Source: Bacillota bacterium (GTDB lineage: Bacteria > Bacillota > Bacilli > Paenibacillales > Paenibacillaceae). From it: DNA of 58,781 nucleotides. The position numbers were made by a program, and so were the translations under genes. The stretch spans positions 1 to 58,781 of the forward strand of contig JAEZCJ010000141.1 of NCBI GenBank assembly GCA_023433615.1. The letters are read 5' to 3'. Shown one piece after another: positions 44,166-52,544 of this stretch (its first letter is position 1; every line of letters begins with the position of its first letter). The notes beneath the pieces are model-generated. The model saw only the letters and a list, made by a program, of their open reading frames with translations. It did not search any database and was not told the origin of the DNA.

Positions 44166-44612
44166 ATGCTGGGGTCTGTACGTTGGAATCTTGCAATGGG
44201 AGCGGTGGGTCTGCTCCTGGCTTTTATTTTTTCGCTAGGCAACAACGACTTCGTCGTATCGATTCTGCGCGGTGTCTATGCGTTCGCGGCATTCTTCTTG
44301 CTAGGGTATATGCTTCGCGGCGCGCTGCACATCATTGTCGGATCGACAACGATTGCGGAGCAAGCCGAACGGCTGCCGGAGGATCCGAATGTCGGGACGA
44401 ACGTCGACATGACGACGCCAGCAGAAGGCGAAGATTTGAACGAGCTCTTGAAGTCGCAGTTGGAGGGTAACCCTGGGTCTTCGCAGAGCGGCGAATTATT
44501 CAAGCCGTTCGAGCCGACCAGGCTCGTATCCACGCAGAACAAAGAGCCCGAGGAATTGGCACAGGCAATACGCCATCTGACAGAAGAAGGAAATGATCCG
44601 AGGCAAGGATAG
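44166..44612 (+). CDS. Hypothetical membrane protein between cheD and sigD
   Basis: 148 residues. Two membrane helices (WNLAMGAVGLLLAFIFSL and VVSILRGVYAFAAFFLLGYMLRGALHIIV) then a polar acidic tail ending in a helix (EPEELAQAIRHLTEEG). I do not recognise the family. It starts one base after the cheD stop, so it is co-translated with the chemotaxis genes. B. subtilis has no gene at this point. Confidence 0.8.
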   Translation: MLGSVRWNLAMGAVGLLLAFIFSLGNNDFVVSILRGVYAFAAFFLLGYMLRGALHIIVGSTTIAEQAERLPEDPNVGTNVDMTTPAEGEDLNELLKSQLEGNPGSSQSGELFKPFEPTRLVSTQNKEPEELAQAIRHLTEEGNDPRQG

Positions 44613-44669
44613 CTTTCCTTAAGCAAAACGGGAATCATCCTGATATGATCGGTTTTCCTTAAGGAAAGC
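44612..44669 (+). promoter_or_regulatory. Candidate sigma-D promoter within an inverted repeat upstream of sigD
   Basis: TAAG (44620–44623), exactly 15 bp, CCTGATAT (44639–44646) resembles the sigma-D consensus TAAA-N15-GCCGATAT. It is enclosed by a perfect 12-bp inverted repeat, GCTTTCCTTAAG (44612–44623) and CTTAAGGAAAGC (44658–44669), the right arm of which is part of the palindrome TTTCCTTAAGGAAA and touches the RBS. Confidence 0.5.
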
Positions 44670-44685
44670 AAGGAGGGGTGAGACG

Positions 44686-45474
44686 ATGATGATCGAACCA
44701 AAGGCACCTCATTTATCCAATATCGAATTATGGCGTCAATGGAAAGAAGACCGCATCATTGAAGCAAAAAAACAGCTGATCGAATTTTATCTCCCTCTGG
44801 TCGAATACGTTACGAACCGGATGGCGATCGGCTTGCCGAAAAATGTGTCGAAGGACGACTTATCCAGCAATGGCGTCATGGGGCTAATCGATGCCATCGA
44901 TAAATTCGATTATAAACGGGGTCTCCAGTTCGAAACCTACGCATCCTGGCGAATTCGCGGCGCGATGATCGACGGCCTGCGATCCGGCGATTGGGTACCG
45001 CGGTCCGTGCGGGAGAAAGCCAAGAAGATCGAGGAGGCATACTCGAAGCTGGAGCAGCAGTATCTGCGTTCCGTCTCCGATGCCGAGATCAGCGAGCACT
45101 TGAACATTACCGAGCGGGAATTCCAGCACATGCTTCAGGAAATCGCGGTAACGACCATCTGTTCGCTGGAGGACCCGATTCGCGAAGAGGAATCGGAGAC
45201 GCGGCTGTCCATGCTCGTCGATGAGAAGGCCAAAAACCCCGACTATAAAGTGCAAGAATTTTTCTTGAAGGAAACGTTGGTCAAAGGGATCGAGAGGCTT
45301 ACGGAAAAAGAGCGGATCGTGATCTCGTTATTCTATTACGAAGAGCTGTCGTTAAGCGAAATTGCGGAGGTCATGTCGCTATCCCCATCACGAATATCCC
45401 AACTGCATTCTAAGGCGATTCTCCGATTGCGCGGCGCGCTTGAGAAACAGAAAAACCAGTTGTTGCAGGATTAG
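44686..45474 (+). CDS. sigD: RNA polymerase sigma factor SigD (FliA family)
   Basis: 262 residues, ATG about 10 bases after AGGAGGGG. Region 2 (LIEFYLPLVEYVTNRMAIGLPKNVSKDDLSSNGVMGLIDAIDKFDYKRGLQFETYASWRIRGAMID), region 3 (VPRSVREKAKKIEEAY) and region 4 (LTEKERIVISLFYYEELSLSEIAEVMSLSPSRISQLHSKAILRLR) are intact. It directs late flagellar and autolysin genes. No flgM anti-sigma gene is in this window. Confidence 0.98.
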   Translation: MMIEPKAPHLSNIELWRQWKEDRIIEAKKQLIEFYLPLVEYVTNRMAIGLPKNVSKDDLSSNGVMGLIDAIDKFDYKRGLQFETYASWRIRGAMIDGLRSGDWVPRSVREKAKKIEEAYSKLEQQYLRSVSDAEISEHLNITEREFQHMLQEIAVTTICSLEDPIREEESETRLSMLVDEKAKNPDYKVQEFFLKETLVKGIERLTEKERIVISLFYYEELSLSEIAEVMSLSPSRISQLHSKAILRLRGALEKQKNQLLQD

Positions 45475-45490
45475 GAAAGAAGGTGGACGG

Positions 45491-46894
45491 ATGAGCAGCG
45501 AGTTGCTAGAAACGTATATCGGCATCCAAATCGCGCAGGACAATTTGGCGGCGGTTCTGTTCTTTAATAAGGCAGACGATGCTTTCAATTGTACGTTGGC
45601 CGAGCTGGAGCAATACGTCAAGGGGAACGGCGTCGTTTTCGGAATCCATTCGAATGTCTTGATGGACATCGCGAACAATCCAAGTCGTTATTATTACAGC
45701 CAGACCGTCATTGCGACAGGCAATCCGCCTGTGGACGGCATCGACGGCCAGATCAAGTTCATGTACAGCATGGAGGACGGCGAGCGCAAGCCACTCGAGA
45801 ACGAGGACGGCACGGTCGATTATAAGGAAGTCATCCAGCTGCGCAATGTCACGAGGGGGCAATTGATTGCCGAGCAAATTCCGCCTACCGACGGTCAGCC
45901 CGGCAAAGCCGTAACCGGCGAAGTGCTCTATGGCAAGAACGGCAAGGCGGCGCGCTTCAAAGTGGGCAAGAACGTCGTGCTGAATCCGGAGCAGACTGCG
46001 ATGTATGCCGCGATCGACGGCATGATCGCGAAGACCGAACGGGATAAGGTCAACGTATTCCCTGTCTATGAAGTCAACGGCGACGTCGATTACAATATCG
46101 GCAACATCGATTTTGTCGGCACGGTCGTCGTTCGGGGCAACGTGCTGACGGGATTCCGGATCCGGGCCGCCGGCGACATTCGGGTCATCGGCGGCGTCGA
46201 AGGGGCAGAGCTGGATTCGGACGGCTCGATCGAGATTACCGGCGGCATCGTTGCCGCGAATAAGGGTCAGGTAAAGGCCGGCAAAACGGTCAAATGCACT
46301 TTTGTCCAAGATGCAAACGTTATCGCAGGCGAAGATATTCTCGTCTCGCAGAGCATCATGCATTCCCATGTGCGCGCAACGCGCAGCATCGTCTGCTCGG
46401 GGACGAAGGGACTCCTTGTTGGCGGAATCGCGCAGGCAGGCGAGAAGGTTGCCGCGCGCACGATCGGCAATACGATGTCGACGGCGACGACGATCGAAGT
46501 AGGCGTGCTGCCGGAGCTGAGAGCCGAGCTTAGCGAGCTTCGCGCGCAGGTTCGAAGCTACGCGGAGAGTCTCGATAAGACGGATAAGGCGCTGGTGCTG
46601 CTCGATCAGCTAGCCGCCGTCGGTCAACTGTCGGCCGACAAGATGGCGCTTCGCATCAAGCTGAACGCAACGAAGCGCCAGACCCTGGAAGAGCAATCGA
46701 CGATCAAAGAGCGGATTCTCGAGATCGAGAAGACGCTCGAAGATACCGATCGCGCGCGCGTCGAAGCGTTTAACGTGGTATACGGCGGAACGAAGATCGT
46801 GATCGGCCGCTATACCCGTTTTGTCAAAGACGCCTGCCAAAGGGTATACTTTCAATATACAGACGGAGACATCCTAATGTCGCCGCTGCACTAA
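45491..46894 (+). CDS. FapA family protein (DUF342)
   Basis: 467 residues from ATG 45491, behind GAAGGTGG. The core is the DUF342 repeat region: VTRGQLIAEQIPPTDGQPGKAVTGEVLYGKNGKAARFKVGKNV and beta-helix-like VVVRGNVLTGFRIRAAGDIRVIGGVEGAELDSDGSIEITGGI. A C-terminal coiled coil (ELRAELSELRAQVRSYAESL…) follows. FapA relatives sit next to flagellar and polar-localisation genes; in Vibrio FapA affects flagellar control. Its role in Bacilli is not known to me. Confidence 0.88.
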   Translation: MSSELLETYIGIQIAQDNLAAVLFFNKADDAFNCTLAELEQYVKGNGVVFGIHSNVLMDIANNPSRYYYSQTVIATGNPPVDGIDGQIKFMYSMEDGERKPLENEDGTVDYKEVIQLRNVTRGQLIAEQIPPTDGQPGKAVTGEVLYGKNGKAARFKVGKNVVLNPEQTAMYAAIDGMIAKTERDKVNVFPVYEVNGDVDYNIGNIDFVGTVVVRGNVLTGFRIRAAGDIRVIGGVEGAELDSDGSIEITGGIVAANKGQVKAGKTVKCTFVQDANVIAGEDILVSQSIMHSHVRATRSIVCSGTKGLLVGGIAQAGEKVAARTIGNTMSTATTIEVGVLPELRAELSELRAQVRSYAESLDKTDKALVLLDQLAAVGQLSADKMALRIKLNATKRQTLEEQSTIKERILEIEKTLEDTDRARVEAFNVVYGGTKIVIGRYTRFVKDACQRVYFQYTDGDILMSPLH

Positions 46895-46927
46895 TCTCTT
46901 CCGAATCGGGATAAGGGAGATGAGGAT

Positions 46928-47245
46928 ATGACCTTCAAATCGATCGATTTGCAAATGTCAATTCCACGCACCCCAGAAGCAAGCGGCATTCACGGACATA
47001 TGCAGCATCGCCCGCAAGCCGAGCAGCAATTGCTAGGCAATATGGCGGCGAAGGAGACGGAGAAGCTTCGGCATAAGAATACGGAGGTCGAAGAATCAAC
47101 CGGGCAAAAAATACGCGACGACCGCCAGCGCGACTCGAACGGCCAACATGACGAACGCCGTCACGGCAAGGGCCATGAAGAGCAGGCTGCGGCCCAGCCG
47201 AGCATTCATCCGTACAAAGGGAAGCATATCGATATTACGTTCTAG
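46928..47245 (+). CDS. Small hydrophilic hypothetical protein of the flagellar operon tail
   Basis: 105 residues, RBS GGGAGATGAGG. Very rich in Gln, Glu, His and Lys, no membrane helix; probably disordered apart from SIDLQMSIPRTPE and the C-terminal HPYKGKHIDITF. I do not recognise a family. Operon position suggests a motility link. Confidence 0.75.
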   Translation: MTFKSIDLQMSIPRTPEASGIHGHMQHRPQAEQQLLGNMAAKETEKLRHKNTEVEESTGQKIRDDRQRDSNGQHDERRHGKGHEEQAAAQPSIHPYKGKHIDITF

Positions 47246-47261
47246 AAAGAGGTGGCGGGTT

Positions 47262-47834
47262 ATGGCGCCATGGCAGCTAATCGTACTTCTAGGCGCGTTC
47301 GCGGCAGTGGCTGCGCTAGCGATGCCGCGCCGCAAGGAAGCTGCGGAGCCTGCGGCGGGCGTCGCGGGGATGCAGGTCGCGCTGGAGCAGTTCATGGAGA
47401 ACATGGAGGCCGATAATCGCGAGCTGGTCGAGTCGATAACGAAATCCCAGCATCAGTCACGGGAGGACAACGCCTCGCGCGACGAACGGATTGCCGTACT
47501 GGAACGGAGGTGCAAGGAGCTCGAGGATAAGCTGGGACGTGCAGAGCTTCGGCTGGAAGAACAGCTGCAGGCGCTGCGTGCCTCGGCCTTGCAGCCTGCC
47601 GCCAAGGAGCAGGAGCCGGCAGTACAGCCGCCGGCTGCAGATGGCGCCGCGAAACCTGGACAGGCAGATACAGAGCCATCCTCGCCGCCGATTCGCGAGC
47701 GTTACGCCGAGCTGTTCGATCTGCATGGACAAGGCAAATCGATCGATGCCATCGCGAAGAAGCTCGCAATCAATAAGGGCGAGGTCATGCTGATCCTCCA
47801 ACTGGCCAAGCAAGAGGAGGAGCGCCGTGTTTAG
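47262..47834 (+). CDS. Membrane-anchored coiled-coil protein with C-terminal helix-turn-helix-like motif
   Basis: 190 residues from ATG 47262 (GAGGTGG upstream). N-terminal membrane helix WQLIVLLGAFAAVAALAM, coiled coil ~60–115 (RDERIAVLERRCKELEDKLGRAELRLEEQLQALRA), and tail IRERYAELFDLHGQGKSIDAIAKKLAINKGEVMLILQLA, which resembles the DUF6115/SwrB-type end. B. subtilis SwrB occupies a similar place after sigD and has the same layout; equivalence is inference. Confidence 0.78.
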   Translation: MAPWQLIVLLGAFAAVAALAMPRRKEAAEPAAGVAGMQVALEQFMENMEADNRELVESITKSQHQSREDNASRDERIAVLERRCKELEDKLGRAELRLEEQLQALRASALQPAAKEQEPAVQPPAADGAAKPGQADTEPSSPPIRERYAELFDLHGQGKSIDAIAKKLAINKGEVMLILQLAKQEEERRV

Positions 47835-48390
47835 GAACCGCACGTTCATGCTGGGCCTGGGCATCGGATTGGCTATGGGAGCCGTGCTATTGCAATTGAT
47901 GCTGGCCGGCCGGGCAGCAACGGAACAGACGCAGCAGATCGATAAAATGATCGGCGAAGATGCCTTATACACGCAGCAGGAGCTCGATGAACGGATCGCC
48001 GACGCGGAAGCGCGCATTCGCGCCGAACTGCAGGCACAGGACGAAGCGGTTGGCGAAGGAAATGAGTCAACCGGGATATCGGCCGATGAGACATTGCCCG
48101 CAGAGGACGAACCGAAGGCAGAACCGGATGATCGACCGGCTGCCGAGCCTGCAGCGAAGCCGGAATCCGTCGTCGTCGAGAAGCTTCCGGTTCGCATCAA
48201 GCCCGGCATGAAGCTGGGAGAAGTGGCGGAGCTGCTGCATTCGAAGGGCATCATTAAGGATGAGAGAGTGTTCCTCGTGCTGATGTCGGATTTGAGCACG
48301 GAGATCGAAGCCGGGTTCTATTTCTTCGATGGCGAGCTTTCGCCTGCCGATGTCAAGCATATACTGATGAGTCCGCCGTTCGCCTATTGA
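47827..48390 (+). CDS. Membrane protein with MltG/YceG-like LysM-type C-terminal segment
   Basis: 187 residues, GTG start overlapping the previous gene by 8 bases. N-terminal helix FMLGLGIGLAMGAVLLQLMLAG, an acidic Ala/Pro-rich linker, then VRIKPGMKLGEVAELLHSKGIIKDERVFLVLMSDLSTEIEAGFYFF, which matches the substrate-entry part of endolytic transglycosylase MltG but lacks the catalytic domain. So it is probably a binding protein, not an enzyme. Confidence 0.75.
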   Translation: MFRNRTFMLGLGIGLAMGAVLLQLMLAGRAATEQTQQIDKMIGEDALYTQQELDERIADAEARIRAELQAQDEAVGEGNESTGISADETLPAEDEPKAEPDDRPAAEPAAKPESVVVEKLPVRIKPGMKLGEVAELLHSKGIIKDERVFLVLMSDLSTEIEAGFYFFDGELSPADVKHILMSPPFAY

Positions 48391-48404
48391 CGACGGCGTT
48401 TTTT
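48374..48404 (+). terminator. Terminator at the end of the fla/che operon
   Basis: CGCCGT (48374–48379) pairs with ACGGCG (48393–48398), followed by T6. The stop codon of the last gene lies in the loop. Confidence 0.8.
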
Positions 48405-48419
48405 ATCTTTGCTGCTCGG

Positions 48420-48448
48420 TTGCGCCGCCCGATCAGTTGTGGTATAGT
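48420..48448 (+). promoter_or_regulatory. Sigma-A promoter of rpsB–tsf
   Basis: TTGCGC (48420–48425), 17 bp, TATAGT (48443–48448). The optimal spacing and position right after a terminator support it. The leader to the rpsB start is about 125 nt, with a small CCGC/GCGG hairpin. Confidence 0.8.
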
Positions 48449-48579
48449 AATGGACGGTGTTAAAAACGCACGCTGATCAATTTCGTCAAGGGTGCTCCCG
48501 CGTTAGCGGAAGTTTTGGCGAAAGATGCGGTCGGCGGAGGGAAACATCACAAAAACCATTTACAGGAGGTGTTGTGGAG

Positions 48580-49278
48580 ATGGCGGTTATTTCCATGAAA
48601 CAGCTGCTCGAAGCTGGGGTTCACTTTGGTCATCAGACTCGTCGTTGGAACCCGAAAATGGATCGTTATATCTTCACCGAACGGAACGGCATTTACATTA
48701 TCGATTTGCAGAAGACGGTCAAGAAAGTTGAGGAAGCGTACAACTTTGTTCGCTCCATCGCCGAAGAAGGCGGCTCGATTCTGTTTGTCGGCACGAAGAA
48801 GCAAGCGCAAGACTCCGTTAAGGAAGAAGCAGAGCGTTGCGGCAACTTCTATATTAACCAACGTTGGCTCGGCGGTACGCTGACTAACTTCTCGACGATC
48901 CAGAAGCGGATCGATCGTCTTCGCCAGCTTGAGAAGTGGGAAGAAGATGGCACGTTCCAAGTGCTGCCTAAGAAAGAAGTTATCATCCTCCGCAAGGAGA
49001 AGGATCGCTTGGAGAAATTCCTCGGCGGCATCAAGGGCATGAGAAGCCTTCCAAGCGCGCTGTTCATTATCGACCCGCGCAAAGAACGCATCGCAGTCGC
49101 TGAAGCACGCAAGCTTGGCATTCCGATCGTAGGTATCGTCGATACGAACTGCGATCCGGACGAGATCGACTACGTCATCCCAGGCAACGACGACGCAATC
49201 CGCGCCGTTAAGTTGCTGACGTCGAAGATGGCCGATGCAGTTGTCGAAGCTGGCCAAGGCGAGCAGACGACGGCTTAA
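48580..49278 (+). CDS. rpsB: 30S ribosomal protein S2
   Basis: 232 residues from ATG 48580 (MAVISMKQLLEAGVHFGHQ) with AGGAGGTG upstream. Signatures: RRWNPKMDRYIFTERNGIYIIDLQKT, LFVGTKKQAQDSV, INQRWLGGTLTNFSTI and PIVGIVDTNCDPDEIDYVIPGNDDAIRAV. Start of a translation-gene operon. Confidence 0.99.
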   Translation: MAVISMKQLLEAGVHFGHQTRRWNPKMDRYIFTERNGIYIIDLQKTVKKVEEAYNFVRSIAEEGGSILFVGTKKQAQDSVKEEAERCGNFYINQRWLGGTLTNFSTIQKRIDRLRQLEKWEEDGTFQVLPKKEVIILRKEKDRLEKFLGGIKGMRSLPSALFIIDPRKERIAVAEARKLGIPIVGIVDTNCDPDEIDYVIPGNDDAIRAVKLLTSKMADAVVEAGQGEQTTA

Positions 49279-49297
49279 GTCCAAACCTCAAACATGC

Positions 49298-49339
49298 AAA
49301 GGGTGGTTGGAAGGTGAAAACCTCTCACCGCCCTTTTTT
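49298..49339 (+). terminator. Terminator/attenuator between rpsB and tsf
   Basis: AAAGGGTGGT (49298–49307) pairs with ACCGCCCTTT (49327–49336), one G·U, with an inner AGGT-GAAA-ACCT hairpin, then T-run. It could lower tsf relative to rpsB. Confidence 0.85.
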
Positions 49340-49402
49340 AGAATCGCGTACATACACATACTAGCACTAGGACCGATAACGAACATTCAGGAGGGTATAA
49401 CG

Positions 49403-50053
49403 ATGGCAGTTAATGCAGCAGCAGTAAAAGAATTGCGTGAAAGAACGGGAGCAGGCATGCTCGATTGCAAAAAAGCTCTGGAAGAAGCAAACGGTGACCT
49501 GACGCGCGCAGCAGAAATTCTTCGCGAGAAGGGCTTGTCCGCGGCAGCGAACAAAGCAGGCCGTGCAGCAACGGAAGGTACCGTAGAATCCTATATCCAC
49601 GGCGGCGGCCGGATCGGCGTGCTCGTCGAAATCAACTGCGAGACGGACTTCGTAGGCAAGACCGATCAATTCCGTGAATTCGCGCGCGACATCGCGATGC
49701 AGATCGCTGCAGCGAGCCCGAAATATGTTCGCCGCGAAGAAGTGCCGCAAGAAGACCTTGAGAAGGAAAAAGAAATTCTGAAGGCACAAGCGCTGAACGA
49801 AGGCAAGCCCGAGAAGATCGTCGAGAAGATGGTTGAAGGCCGCATCGGCAAATACTATGAAGAGTATTGCCTGATGGAGCAAGCGTTCGTGAAAGACCCG
49901 GACAAGACGATATCGCAGCTGCTGAACGAGAAGATCAGCACGATCGGCGAGAACATCAGCATTCGTCGTTTCGTACGCTACGAGCTTGGCGAAGGCCTTG
50001 AGAAGAAAGTCGATAACTTCGTAGAAGAAGTTATGGCACAAGTCAAAAAGTAA
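49403..50053 (+). CDS. tsf: Elongation factor Ts
   Basis: 216 residues from ATG 49403 behind AGGAGGG. The N-terminal UBA-like segment is VKELRERTGAGMLDCKKALEEANGDLTRAAEILREKG; core motif VLVEINCETDFVGKTDQF. Nucleotide-exchange factor for EF-Tu. Short C-terminal domain as in Bacilli. Confidence 0.99.
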   Translation: MAVNAAAVKELRERTGAGMLDCKKALEEANGDLTRAAEILREKGLSAAANKAGRAATEGTVESYIHGGGRIGVLVEINCETDFVGKTDQFREFARDIAMQIAAASPKYVRREEVPQEDLEKEKEILKAQALNEGKPEKIVEKMVEGRIGKYYEEYCLMEQAFVKDPDKTISQLLNEKISTIGENISIRRFVRYELGEGLEKKVDNFVEEVMAQVKK

Positions 50054-50096
50054 ACCCAAGACGCAGCGCATATCATTGCTATAAGTCCAGGCGTAG

Positions 50097-50125
50097 ACGG
50101 CGGGGCGGTACTTCCGCTCCGCCGT
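50097..50125 (+). terminator. Strong GC hairpin between tsf and pyrH
   Basis: ACGGCGGGGCGG pairs with CCGCTCCGCCGT (12 bp, one G·U) around loop TACTT; a weak T-rich stretch follows. Possibly a partial terminator. Confidence 0.6.
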
Positions 50126-50182
50126 TCGTTATTACATAGAAACCGCGCCGCACGCGCGTGGAGCAAGATGGAGGTAATCGGA

Positions 50183-50911
50183 TTGGAACGTCCTGTATAT
50201 AAACGAATCGTACTGAAGGTAAGCGGTGAATCGTTGTCGGGTCAGAACGGGTACGGTATCGATGCCGGCATGATCTCGTCGATCGCCGAGCAAGTGAAGG
50301 AAGTTGTCGAACAGAACGTTGAGGTCGCCATCGTATGCGGCGGCGGCAACATTTGGCGGGGAATCGCGGGTTCGGCCAAAGGGATCGATCGCGCAACCGC
50401 CGATTACATGGGCATGCTGGCGACCGTCATGAACTCGCTGGCACTGCAGGACGCATTGGAGCAAATCGACGTTCCGACTCGCGTGCAGACTTCGATCGCC
50501 ATGCAGCAGATTGCTGAACCGTATATCAGAAGGCGGGCAATTCGCCATTTGGAGAAAGGCAGAGTCGTCATCTTCGCAGCCGGTACGGGCAACCCGTTCT
50601 TCTCGACGGATACGACAGCCGCATTGCGTGCCGCAGAGATCGAGGCCGAGGTTATTCTGATGGCGAAGAACAAAGTGGATGGCGTATACTCCGCCGATCC
50701 GTTCAAGGATTCGACAGCCGAGAAGTACGAGCAGCTTACTTACCTGGACGTGCTGAACAAGAATTTGGGCGTCATGGATTCGACGGCATCTTCGCTCTGC
50801 ATGGACAATAATATTCCGTTAATCGTCTTCTCCATTACCGAGAGCGGCAATATCAAGCGCGTCGTTATGGGCGAGAAGATCGGTACCATTGTGAAAGGAA
50901 GTGTAGAATAA
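50183..50911 (+). CDS. pyrH: UMP kinase
   Basis: 242 residues from TTG 50183 (MERPVYKRIVLKVSGESL), 8 bases after GGAGG; the ATG at 50168 overlaps that RBS and would be poorly placed. Amino-acid-kinase fold: VAIVCGGGNIWRG, DYMGMLATVMNSLALQD, GTGNPFFSTDTTAALRA. It phosphorylates UMP in pyrimidine synthesis. Stop overlaps the frr start by one base. Confidence 0.97.
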   Translation: MERPVYKRIVLKVSGESLSGQNGYGIDAGMISSIAEQVKEVVEQNVEVAIVCGGGNIWRGIAGSAKGIDRATADYMGMLATVMNSLALQDALEQIDVPTRVQTSIAMQQIAEPYIRRRAIRHLEKGRVVIFAAGTGNPFFSTDTTAALRAAEIEAEVILMAKNKVDGVYSADPFKDSTAEKYEQLTYLDVLNKNLGVMDSTASSLCMDNNIPLIVFSITESGNIKRVVMGEKIGTIVKGSVE

Positions 50912-51465
50912 TGCCACAAGCGATCAAGAAGAACGCTGAAGAGCGCATGGACAAGGCGCTCGGAGCGCTGCGCCGCGACTTGTCGACGCTTCGCGCGGGA
51001 CGTGCGACTCCTGCGATTCTCGACAGGGTTCAAGCGGAATATTATGGTGCTATGACGCCGGTTAACCAACTGGCCAATATCAATACCCCTGACAGCCGCA
51101 CGCTGATCATTCAGCCTTGGGACAAATCGTCGCTGGGCGCCATCGAGAAGGCAATCCTGAAGTCGGATCTCGGTCTGACGCCGTCGAACGACGGCTCGGT
51201 CATCCGCCTAGGCATACCGCCGCTCACGGAAGAGCGCCGCGCTGAGCTAGTGAAGTCGACGAAGAAGTTCGGCGAGGAGGCGAAGGTAGCCATTCGCAAC
51301 ATTCGCCGCGACGCGAACGACGACATTAAGAAACTTGAGAAGACGGACATATCCGAGGATGAATCCCGCCGCCATCAAGATGACATCCAGAAGGCAACCG
51401 ACCGCTTCATCGCGGAAGTAGACAAAATCCTGGCCGCCAAAGAAAAAGAGATCATGGAAGTGTAG
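50911..51465 (+). CDS. frr: Ribosome recycling factor
   Basis: 184 residues: LRRDLSTLRAGRATPAILDRVQAEYYGAMTPVNQLANI, IQPWDKSSLGAIEKAI and RRDANDDIKKLEK. Splits post-termination ribosomes with EF-G. Element copy C starts ~15 bases after the stop. Confidence 0.99.
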   Translation: MPQAIKKNAEERMDKALGALRRDLSTLRAGRATPAILDRVQAEYYGAMTPVNQLANINTPDSRTLIIQPWDKSSLGAIEKAILKSDLGLTPSNDGSVIRLGIPPLTEERRAELVKSTKKFGEEAKVAIRNIRRDANDDIKKLEKTDISEDESRRHQDDIQKATDRFIAEVDKILAAKEKEIMEV

Positions 51466-51479
51466 TGACAACTTCAAAG

Positions 51480-51666
51480 GGCCGCTTGTCAGCACCGAGA
51501 AGGTTGAACGATGGTAGAAAATGAGGAGCTCCAGCGTTTCCGTAGGAAACGCACTTCGGAAGCATACGCTTGTAGGCAAACCTACGTGAGCACCGGAGTT
51601 TTCGCCAGCGTTCAAGATTCGACGTCGAATAATCATCTTGGAATTACTTCGTGATCACAAGTGGAC
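51480..51666 (+). repeat. Structured intergenic element, copy C (long form), before uppS
   Basis: About 187 nt. Closing stem GGCCGCTTGT (51480–51489) with ACAAGTGGAC (51657–51666), one G·U and one mismatch. Conserved CAGCACCGAGAAGG, TTGAACG/CGTTCAA, TGG/CCA (51513 with 51606), GAAAAT/GTTTTC, hairpin ATTCGACGTCGAAT. It shares the extra ~45-nt subdomain of copy A and ends in hairpin GTAGG/CCTAC. The uppS start is 95 bases downstream. Confidence 0.85.
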
Positions 51667-51761
51667 TGCTGCCCCTCCGGATAGGTGGGGTTTGTTGTAT
51701 TGTAATCTGCCAGCCGTTAAGGCTGCGCAGGATCCTTTATCCCCTCTTGGGAGGAACGCGC

Positions 51762-52523
51762 ATGTTCGAGCGAATACGCGCCCGGCTAAGCCGAGGAACG
51801 CATCAACCGGTGAAGCTGTCTCCGGACAATATGCCCGTTCACGTCGCTATCATTATGGACGGCAACGGCCGCTGGGCCAAGATGAGAGGCTTGCCGCGCG
51901 TTGCGGGGCATCACTCTGGCATGAAGACGGTGAAGCGGATCACAATGGCGGCTAACGACCTCGGGATTCGCTATTTAACGCTTTACGCTTTTTCCACGGA
52001 GAATTGGAAGCGTCCGAAGGCCGAAGTCGAATTTCTGATGAAGCTCCCGCAAGAGTTCTTAGCCATCGAGCTGGATGAATTGATTGCGAACAATGTTCAA
52101 GTCCGTATGATGGGCTATCGGGACAATCTGCCGGATTATACGCTGCATGCAGTAGAAGAAGCGATTCGCAAGACGGCTGACAACACCGGACTCGTGCTGA
52201 ATTTCGCGCTCAATTACGGCAGCCGCAAGGAAATGATGGATGCCGTTCGGCAGCTGTGCGAGGAATCGCGCGACGGCAGCATTGATCCGGATAAGCTGAC
52301 GGAAGCCGATTATGAGCAGCGTCTATTATCCGCGGGTCTGCCGGATCCCGACTTGTTGATCCGAACGAGCGGAGAGCTTCGCATCAGCAATTTCATGATG
52401 TGGCAGCTTGCTTATAGCGAACTATGGTTCACGGACGTCTACTGGCCGGAATTTACCGAAGCGCATTTCTATGAGGCGATTGGCGAATATCAGCGCCGCG
52501 CACGCAGGTACGGCGGATTATAG
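51762..52523 (+). CDS. uppS: Undecaprenyl diphosphate synthase
   Basis: 253 residues from ATG 51762 behind GGGAGGAA. Catalytic Asp (~33) in HVAIIMDGNGRWAKMRGLPRVAGHHSG; YLTLYAFSTENWKRP; C-terminal DLLIRTSGELRISNFMMWQLAYSELWFTDVYWPEF. It makes the C55 lipid carrier for peptidoglycan. First of the lipid/envelope set uppS–cdsA–dxr–rseP. Confidence 0.98.
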   Translation: MFERIRARLSRGTHQPVKLSPDNMPVHVAIIMDGNGRWAKMRGLPRVAGHHSGMKTVKRITMAANDLGIRYLTLYAFSTENWKRPKAEVEFLMKLPQEFLAIELDELIANNVQVRMMGYRDNLPDYTLHAVEEAIRKTADNTGLVLNFALNYGSRKEMMDAVRQLCEESRDGSIDPDKLTEADYEQRLLSAGLPDPDLLIRTSGELRISNFMMWQLAYSELWFTDVYWPEFTEAHFYEAIGEYQRRARRYGGL

Positions 52524-52544
52524 GCGATTGGAGAGTGGCGGGCA

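Noticed and set aside
46147..46369. Long minus-strand open frames inside sucC, sucD, topA, fapA, rpsB, tsf and proS
   Set aside because: They lie antisense to clear family proteins, lack RBSs and show Arg/His-rich compositions typical of GC-rich shadow frames.
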